Assembly: GCA_002762705.1 (NCBI GenBank)
Contig: PCVE01000105.1
Location: 1-6,385 of the forward strand
Direction of reading: 5' to 3'
Origin: Candidatus Woesearchaeota archaeon CG11_big_fil_rev_8_21_14_0_20_43_8
GTDB lineage: Archaea > Nanobdellota > Nanobdellia > Woesearchaeales > CG08-08-20-14
DNA: 6,385 nucleotides
A model generated the notes under the pieces. It ran no database searches, was not told where the DNA came from, and saw only the letters and a program-made list of their open reading frames with translations. The position numbers were made by a program, and so were the translations under genes. The stretch's first letter is position 1. Every line of letters begins with the position of its first letter. Below, one piece after another: positions 5,445 to 6,385 of this stretch.

Positions 5445-5451
5445 TCACCTC
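5445..5451 (-). promoter_or_regulatory. Shine-Dalgarno of prs
   Basis: GAGGTGA on the minus strand lies 4 nt before the ATG at 5440, inside the 15-bp gap after the upstream stop codon. This is the clearest ribosome-binding site among the host genes and marks prs as operon-internal, in contrast to the SD-less first genes. Confidence 0.75.
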
Positions 5452-5455
5452 ATTT

Positions 5456-6259
5456 TTAGATCAACCAGGCGTAATACCATCGCTTGGCAAATCGGGATAA
5501 CCCTTTTATTTCAGGAATCAATCCTGAATCAATTGGAAGAGAATTTTTCAGACCATTCCATTGTGAATTCACTTTTCTGTACAGAAGGCCAAGCTCATCT
5601 TTGTTCTTCTCTTTGTCTTTTAGCATCTCATCAACCATACTGATGTCCGTGCCTGCTGCTTCCTGCAACAGATAGCGTTGCACATCCCTTACACCGCAGA
5701 CCACATCAAATCCAGACACATTTTCATCATCGAAACGACGATTCTGATCATTTTGGATCTGCATCGGTCGCTTATATTGCTGTTCAAGGATCTTACCGGG
5801 AATATTATATTTATATGTTGGCAACGTGCTTCTGCTCCATCTCTTGCTGTATCTCTCCTTTCTCAAAGACATGTCAGTTATGCTTATCTCAAGGCAATCG
5901 ATATCTTTTGGCAGAGCCGCATCCAGTATCAAAGCGGCCATCACAGTCTCTTCAAGCACATAATCATCAGTACCTGGATTGATCACATAACTTGATTCTA
6001 TCCTATTGATTATGAAAAGAGGCTCTTCTGTATGTCCAGACAATTCATCGATCAGCCCAATGAGCGACTTATGAAATCCGCGATCAATGCTGCGACGATT
6101 AGATATCATCCAATCAAGAACTGAATCACCAGTGCTCTCTCCATATACGACAGATGCACGGATCTCATCAAGAAAAAAGCCATACTTCCTCTGGTCAGAT
6201 GGAATCATGCTCTCTTTTAGATCTCTCGCCGCCTCTACCTTTCTGAGCAGGTGATTCAT
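5456..6259 (-). CDS. Unrecognised soluble protein co-transcribed with prs
   Basis: I do not recognise this 267-residue protein. No signal peptide or membrane helix is seen, and there is no clear catalytic motif. Residues 1-70 are helical and charged. Residues 80-130 alternate hydrophobic strands and helices (LFIINRIESSYVI; VMAALILDAALP; IDCLEISITDM), suggesting a compact alpha/beta region. Residues 133-180 are basic and Gln/Asn-rich (RKERYSKRWSR; QQYKRPMQIQNDQNRR). Residues 184-235 look helical, and the C-terminus is aromatic and basic (RFAKRWYYAWLI). The start at 6259 is chosen because the TATA box is centred 25 nt upstream, the same spacing as two neighbouring genes; in-frame ATGs at 6268 and 6337 are alternatives, the latter adding residues encoded by promoter DNA. 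The stop is 15 bp before prs, so the two are almost certainly on one mRNA. A link to nucleotide metabolism or RNA binding is inference only. Confidence 0.65.
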   Translation of the reverse strand: MNHLLRKVEAARDLKESMIPSDQRKYGFFLDEIRASVVYGESTGDSVLDWMISNRRSIDRGFHKSLIGLIDELSGHTEEPLFIINRIESSYVINPGTDDYVLEETVMAALILDAALPKDIDCLEISITDMSLRKERYSKRWSRSTLPTYKYNIPGKILEQQYKRPMQIQNDQNRRFDDENVSGFDVVCGVRDVQRYLLQEAAGTDISMVDEMLKDKEKNKDELGLLYRKVNSQWNGLKNSLPIDSGLIPEIKGLSRFAKRWYYAWLI

Positions 6260-6280
6260 ATCAGACATGACACATGTGAA

Positions 6281-6290
6281 TAATATAAAT
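6281..6290 (-). promoter_or_regulatory. TATA box of the unknown gene-prs operon
   Basis: The minus strand reads ATTTATATTA, followed by TT, with ATAAC just upstream. Its core (TATATTA, 6281-6287) is centred 25 nt before the ATG at 6259. It is nearly identical to the TATA boxes at 3703-3711 and 4105-4117. Confidence 0.6.
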
Positions 6291-6375
6291 GTTATCTCTT
6301 GGTTTGAAACATGTATAGTCCCGAAACTGGGTAACATCGACCAATATTCTGAAGAATAGAAATTTTCTCTCTGTT

Positions 6376-6383
6376 TTTATAAA
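6376..6383. promoter_or_regulatory. TATA-like palindrome at the right edge
   Basis: TTTATAAA is self-complementary, so direction cannot be told. It could serve a rightward gene beyond the window, divergent from the unknown gene-prs operon. Nothing else is seen between it and the operon promoter. Confidence 0.25.
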
Positions 6384-6385
6384 GA

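Noticed and set aside
6341..6360. ATTCTGAAGAAT near-palindrome as a terminator or operator
   Set aside because: The arms leave only a 2-base centre and no second copy was seen.

Overview
The window looks like part of an archaeal genome, possibly a DPANN-type lineage such as Woesearchaeota (the lineage is inference). Genes that begin a transcript are preceded by A/T-rich TATA boxes about 24-28 nt before the ATG and lack a Shine-Dalgarno motif, which suggests leaderless mRNAs. The one clear operon-internal gene has a strong Shine-Dalgarno instead. An SFM1-type SPOUT methyltransferase, a family shared by archaea and eukaryotes, supports the same reading.

Layout, left to right. Bases 3-113 (+) hold the last 36 codons of a protein that may be a DHH/DHHA1 phosphoesterase. 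Its end overlaps, tail to tail, an SFM1-like methyltransferase (100-675, -). A divergent promoter region (676-765) separates that gene from an unrecognised coiled-coil protein with one membrane segment (766-1557, +). The last ~30 codons of that protein are antisense to a truncated IS-type transposase (1425-1913, -), so an insertion-sequence fragment appears to have replaced its natural 3' end. The fragment spans roughly 1458-1987 and abuts a regulatory region with three GATTAATA boxes at exact 20-bp intervals, upstream of an SdpI/DUF1648 membrane protein (2041-2676, +).

The rest is on the minus strand. A two-TM potassium-channel pore is fused to a TehB/TPMT-like SAM methyltransferase (2732-3682). 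Right of it lie a double zinc-ribbon protein (3723-4085), an enlarged PRPP synthetase (4127-5440), and an unrecognised soluble protein (5456-6259) that is the first gene of an operon with prs. The channel-methyltransferase, zinc-ribbon and operon-leader genes each have their own near-identical TATA box (TTTATATT).

The strongest candidate for something undescribed is the channel-methyltransferase fusion: a SAM-dependent enzyme sits where an RCK/TrkA-N regulatory domain would normally be. Next are the 20-bp-phased operator at the sdpI-like gene and the unknown partner gene of prs. No tRNA, rRNA or CRISPR array was seen.
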